Under the pieces are notes generated by a model. It made no database searches and was not told where the DNA came from. It worked only from the letters and a program-made list of their open reading frames with translations. Below, piece by piece: positions 34,137-36,791 of a stretch of DNA of 36,791 bases. Source of the DNA: Symplocastrum torsivum CPER-KK1. Its GTDB lineage: Bacteria > Cyanobacteriota > Cyanobacteriia > Cyanobacteriales > Coleofasciculaceae. Position numbers and translations under genes: made by a program. Positions within the stretch are counted from its first letter, which is position 1, and every line of letters starts with the position of its first letter. The DNA is taken from positions 1 through 36,791 of the forward strand of contig JAHHIF010000072.1 in assembly GCA_019358875.1 (NCBI GenBank), written 5' to 3'.

Positions 34137-34168
34137 AAAAGTATACAATTGGAAAGAAGAGACTAGAG
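34137..34168 (+). promoter_or_regulatory. Shared upstream element, second copy
   Basis: AAAAGTATACA (34137-34147) and AAGAGACTAGAG (34157-34168) match the element before paralog A. Here the preceding bases make a TATAC-AAAA-GTATA palindrome (34132-34145); paralog A lacks the left half because five bases are absent. Confidence 0.55.
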
Positions 34169-34196
34169 GAGCGGACAAAAGGAAAAGTCTATAGAG

Positions 34197-34436
34197 ATGG
34201 AAATGAAACGAATTGCAAGCTATCAGGCATTATGGAGACCTCAGGACAACAAAGGTCACTTTTGGTTTACCTATTTTGATGGAGAGAGAGAACGCACAAT
34301 TGATTTAGATGCCGAAAGTTTCCGGATTGTCTTAGAAATTCTTGACACAGATAAGCCCATTTTCGGAGACCATACGACCGCTGCTGTCGCTGTTCACTCG
34401 GAACCCACAGAAGTGAAGGTAGGCGCTTGGGCATAA
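34197..34436 (+). CDS. Small protein of unknown function, paralog B
   Basis: The 79-residue protein is closely related to the one encoded at 33302-33571: MKRIASYQALWRPQDN, GHFWFTYFDGERERTIDLDA, ILDTDKPIFGDHTT and EVKVGAWA. Starts at 34197 (ME-MKR) and 34203 (MKR) are both possible; the second corresponds to the conserved start of the pair. It arose by duplication together with its upstream element. The coding copies have kept reading frame and most residues while the 625-bp spacer between them is unrelated, so both are probably functional. A hairpin at 34457-34489 may end its transcript. Confidence 0.7.
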   Translation: MEMKRIASYQALWRPQDNKGHFWFTYFDGERERTIDLDAESFRIVLEILDTDKPIFGDHTTAAVAVHSEPTEVKVGAWA

Positions 34437-34456
34437 ACAGACAATGAATTTACCCA

Positions 34457-34489
34457 CATCAAGGCTTGCCATAAGTCAAACCCTTGATG
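34457..34489 (+). terminator. Possible terminator hairpin after paralog B
   Basis: CATCAAGG (34457-34464) pairs perfectly with CCTTGATG (34482-34489), and inner bases CTTG/CAAA extend the stem. It lies 20 bases after the stop. No T-run follows. Confidence 0.4.
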
Positions 34490-34921
34490 CAGATTCACCC
34501 TTATCTTAGGAAAGACGCATCTCTCCTAGTAAAAACTAGTGTGGTAGATACACCCTTGCAGAAACTAGAGGCAGGAGGTAGACAAAACTATTGACACTTT
34601 GACGCTAAGTCCACTACAAGTTGATGAATTTCTCTTGTAGCAAACTTACTACTAGTAATACTGACGTATAACTTGTATTACATATATGTATCTTATTTCA
34701 ATCAGGTGAAACCGACAACCTAACTTAACCAGACTTCATTAAGTCTTCAAAATCCTGATTAAACCCTGTCTTTTGCATTCATCAGGATGTGAAAGTGAAA
34801 CAAAGCAGTACTTGACTTTGCTCTGAAGTTCAGCTTGATTCAATCTAAGGTAGTTGCAGTATTGTGCGTATTATACATCCACTCTTCATGCTGATACTTA
34901 CCCGTATTACACATAGTAACT
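34490..34921. other. Spacer upstream of the hydrolase-like gene
   Basis: AATCAGG (34700-34706) and CCTGATT (34753-34759) form outer arms around GACTT-CATT-AAGTC (34732-34745), a nested inverted repeat that could fold in the 5' leader of the gene at 34922. The remainder is AT-rich with no recognisable gene. Confidence 0.35.
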
Positions 34922-35875
34922 ATGCCACCCAACTCTCCCGTGCCAGAGTCACTGAAGACTAAGGATATAACAGCATTGCCTTCTCTGTTTTATACCTGGC
35001 AGGATTATCGCTGTGGTTACGAATTGCTTACCTCAGGGGATTCGACGACTGACAAAGGCGTTCCTCTAGTATTACTGCATCCAATCGGGGTAGGATTATC
35101 TCGGAACTTTTGGCAGCGCTTCTGTCAAGAGTGGTGTCAATCGGGTTACGACAATCCGGTTTACAACCCAGATTTGCTTGGATGTGGTGAGAGTGATATG
35201 CCACGCATTGCTTATACGCCTGCCGATTGGGCTAAACAGTTGCAATACTTTTTGCAGACAGTCGTCAAAAAGCCTGTAGTTGTGCTGGCACAGGGTGCGG
35301 AGGTTGTTGTGGCGCTTGCTCTCGTACAACAACAAACTGAGCCAAATTATATTAAAGGTTTAGTACTGGCTGGTCCACCTGCTTGGGCAGTGATGACCGA
35401 AGAGAGTCCAAGTTGGCAACAAAGAGTCACGTGGAATGTATTAGACTCTCCTGTGGGCAATGCGTTCTACCGTTATGCTCGTCGCCGTCAATTTTTGCGA
35501 TCATTTTCAGAGCGTCAACTATTTGCTGACCGCTCAGATGTTGATGTTCAATGGTTGGATACTCTCTTAGCTGGTGCGGCTAATCCCGCGAGTCATTATG
35601 CAGTTTTTTCCTTTCTCGCTGGATTCTGGCGACAGAACTATGAAAAAGCGATCGCATCGATTTCTCAACCGACTTTAGTTGTAGTAGGAGAGGAAGCAAC
35701 CAGCATCAGCCGTAGTGGTCAAGCGGAGACACCAGAGCAACGATTGGCACAGTACCTCAAGCATCTGCCCCAAGGTCAGGGTTGTCAAATTCCTGGTCGT
35801 AATGTTTTGCCGTATGAGTCAACCACTGAATTTGTGTCTGTCGTTGCTGAGTTTGTGAAGCAGTTCAAGTGCTAA
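34922..35875 (+). CDS. Alpha/beta-hydrolase-fold protein with degenerate active site
   Basis: The 317-residue protein follows the alpha/beta-hydrolase fold: PLVLLHPIGVGLSRNFW (strand 3 and oxyanion region, near residue 50), NPDLLGCGESD (near 84), strand 5 VVVLAQGAEVVVALAL and PTLVVVGEEA near 257. At the nucleophile elbow, where G-x-S-x-G is expected, the sequence is A-Q-G-A-E, so Gly125 replaces the catalytic Ser. The His position near the end reads GRNVLPYE, with Asn294 in place of His. Two triad residues are thus missing and ordinary hydrolysis is unlikely. Binding, scaffolding or a non-hydrolytic reaction is possible. I recall similar Ser-less homologs in other cyanobacteria, but cannot confirm this here. 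The following DUF2470 gene is 68 bp away on the same strand. Confidence 0.78.
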   Translation: MPPNSPVPESLKTKDITALPSLFYTWQDYRCGYELLTSGDSTTDKGVPLVLLHPIGVGLSRNFWQRFCQEWCQSGYDNPVYNPDLLGCGESDMPRIAYTPADWAKQLQYFLQTVVKKPVVVLAQGAEVVVALALVQQQTEPNYIKGLVLAGPPAWAVMTEESPSWQQRVTWNVLDSPVGNAFYRYARRRQFLRSFSERQLFADRSDVDVQWLDTLLAGAANPASHYAVFSFLAGFWRQNYEKAIASISQPTLVVVGEEATSISRSGQAETPEQRLAQYLKHLPQGQGCQIPGRNVLPYESTTEFVSVVAEFVKQFKC

Positions 35876-35943
35876 TTCACAAGGGCAACAGAACTCACTA
35901 AATAATGATAGTTGAATCTGTAGTACATTTCGGAGTACAAACT

Positions 35944-36228
35944 ATGTCTGAACAGTTCTCGACTGAAATAAGCGATCGCATTTGTAAGCACATGAACGAA
36001 GACCATGCCGCTGCTATCGCCCTCTATGCCCAAACCTTTGGCAATTCTCCCGATACAGAAGCCGCACAAATGCTCTCCATTGATGCCCTTGGCATGAACC
36101 TGATGACGCAAGTCAAGGGAGAGTCGGTGCCTCTACGCATTGAATTTGATCATGCTCTCCAAGATTCTGAAGATGCTCATCACACGCTGATTGCAATGGT
36201 TAAACAAGCGAGAACCCTTACAAAATAG
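35944..36228 (+). CDS. DUF2470 (HugZ C-domain-like) protein
   Basis: The 94-residue protein corresponds to DUF2470, the domain found at the C-terminus of HugZ-type haem-utilisation proteins and alone in cyanobacteria. It shows ICKHMNEDHAAAIALYAQTF with the typical HMNxDH motif, then LSIDALGMNLMTQVKG and a helical tail HHTLIAMVKQAR. GGAG eight bases before ATG 35944 decides this start over the upstream ATG 35905. Haem or tetrapyrrole handling is the likely area, from the family only. It may be co-transcribed with the hydrolase-like gene. Confidence 0.87.
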   Translation: MSEQFSTEISDRICKHMNEDHAAAIALYAQTFGNSPDTEAAQMLSIDALGMNLMTQVKGESVPLRIEFDHALQDSEDAHHTLIAMVKQARTLTK

Positions 36229-36367
36229 GTTACTTGCGCCATTGCAGAATTATTCTCTTCAGAAATCTTTAACAAATTCTTATCAGAATTATACTGATGC
36301 CTCCCTTTACTCGTAGAATCTTGAATCTAGAGAAAGCGTGTAATAAAGTGAGGCTCTGGCTGCATCA

Positions 36368-36595
36368 ATGAACAAAATCGCTAACAACAACAAAACCACT
36401 GAAAAGACTCTGCCCTTTGCAGGACTGCTGTTTTTGATGCTTGTATTTGGCGGAGGGATTCGTCAAGTCGGTTACGCTTTCGACAACGCTGTAGCCAAGG
36501 AGACTTCACACACAGCACAGGAAAAGCCACATCAGGATTCCCATCAAAACGCGGACTCCCCAAACCAAGACACGCTCTATTACTCCCCTTTCTAG
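36368..36595 (+). CDS. Small single-span membrane peptide, hypothetical
   Basis: The 75-residue frame has a basic, Asn-rich N-terminus (MNKIANNNKTTEKT), one hydrophobic helix (LPFAGLLFLMLVFGGGI, about 15-31) and a polar His/Gln/Asp-rich tail (SHTAQEKPHQDSHQNADSP). This N-in anchor layout is plausible for a real protein. No ribosome site is seen before ATG 36368 and no family is recognised. It lies next to the IS end and has CAACCAACAACCAACAACTA repeats 45 bp after its stop. Confidence 0.45.
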   Translation: MNKIANNNKTTEKTLPFAGLLFLMLVFGGGIRQVGYAFDNAVAKETSHTAQEKPHQDSHQNADSPNQDTLYYSPF

Positions 36596-36667
36596 AGACT
36601 CTAATGAGTAACCTCGTTTTTTGTCTACTACTGCTGCAACCAACAACCAACAACTAGACATACCCTA

Positions 36668-36791
36668 GTAGTCCACCACAGAAATTTTGACAGGTAAATA
36701 CCTGCCTGAGAAACTGGTGGAAAAACCAGGAGCATCAATGGCAGAAAAATACCTTGTTAATCTCACGAAGGAAGAACACCAGCAGTTGTTG
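36668..36791 (+). mobile_element. Left end of an IS630-type insertion sequence (partial)
   Basis: A CTAG at 36665-36668 marks the target; the element starts GTAGTCCACCACAG just inside its TA. The opening GTAG matches the end of the element at 1-145 (read on the other strand). Both ends also share an internal TACCTGCC. CAGGTA-AA-TACCTG (36691-36704) is a subterminal palindrome. The transposase start follows at 36738 and the element runs off the window. Confidence 0.7.
36738..36791 (+). CDS. IS630-family transposase, N-terminal 18 residues (partial)
   Basis: From ATG 36738 to the window end the frame reads MAEKYLVNLTKEEHQQLL, the typical opening of the HTH domain in IS630-type transposases of cyanobacteria. 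CCAGGAGC lies nine or so bases upstream as ribosome site. Only the first helix is visible. Orientation is the same as that of the C-terminal fragment at 1-117. Confidence 0.75.
   Translation, partial: MAEKYLVNLTKEEHQQLL

Overview
The window is cyanobacterial. The HIP1 octamer GCGATCGC occurs more than 30 times, inside and between genes, and the content fits: very large hybrid histidine kinases, an NB-ARC/WD40 STAND ATPase, a HetZ-related protein, a RuvC, a CofD/YvcK-like protein with N-terminal membrane segments, and many degenerate heptamer-type repeats in the spacers. The HetZ-related gene and the repeats suggest a filamentous species; the genus cannot be read from this sequence. Both ends of the window lie inside IS630-type elements in the same orientation: the right end of one at 1-145 and the left end of another from 36668. 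The sequence may therefore be a whole contig whose assembly stopped in multicopy IS elements.

Left part (1-7.2 kb), accessory in character: an IS-truncated peptidoglycan-binding gene, an intact lysozyme-like protein with a peptidoglycan-binding domain, and an NB-ARC/WD40 gene of 1012 codons carrying four in-frame stop codons but no frameshift. These are followed by a debris-rich spacer, an unassigned membrane protein, and a divergent pair (small conserved protein / XRE-type regulator) separated by two 20-bp operator-like repeats.

Middle part (7.5-18.4 kb), the showpiece: a soluble 2238-residue kinase with twelve tandem 92-residue HAMP units, GAF, HisKA/HATPase and three receiver domains. It is followed on the same strand by CheR, a receiver-less CheB and a REC-PAS-kinase-REC hybrid. 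There is no chemoreceptor, CheA or CheW nearby, so this looks like a methylation-equipped phosphorelay rather than a classical chemotaxis operon (inference).

Right-middle part (18.4-29.5 kb): housekeeping genes tsaE, a yvcK/cofD-like gene and ruvC; a secreted HtrA-like protease; a PilB-like protein that lacks the ATPase motifs; a HetZ-related protein; a PAS-GAF hybrid kinase; and a REC-adenylate cyclase-TPR protein. Kinase and cyclase are neighbours on one strand and may form a signal-to-cAMP branch.

Right part (29.7-36.8 kb): a CsbD-like stress protein, a bidirectional terminator, a polar amino-acid ABC transporter split over two divergent units, and two paralogous small proteins of unknown function that share an upstream element and flank a spacer with inverted repeats. 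The window closes with an alpha/beta-hydrolase-fold protein lacking its catalytic Ser and His, a DUF2470 protein, a small membrane peptide and the second IS630-type end. No tRNA, rRNA or CRISPR array was seen.
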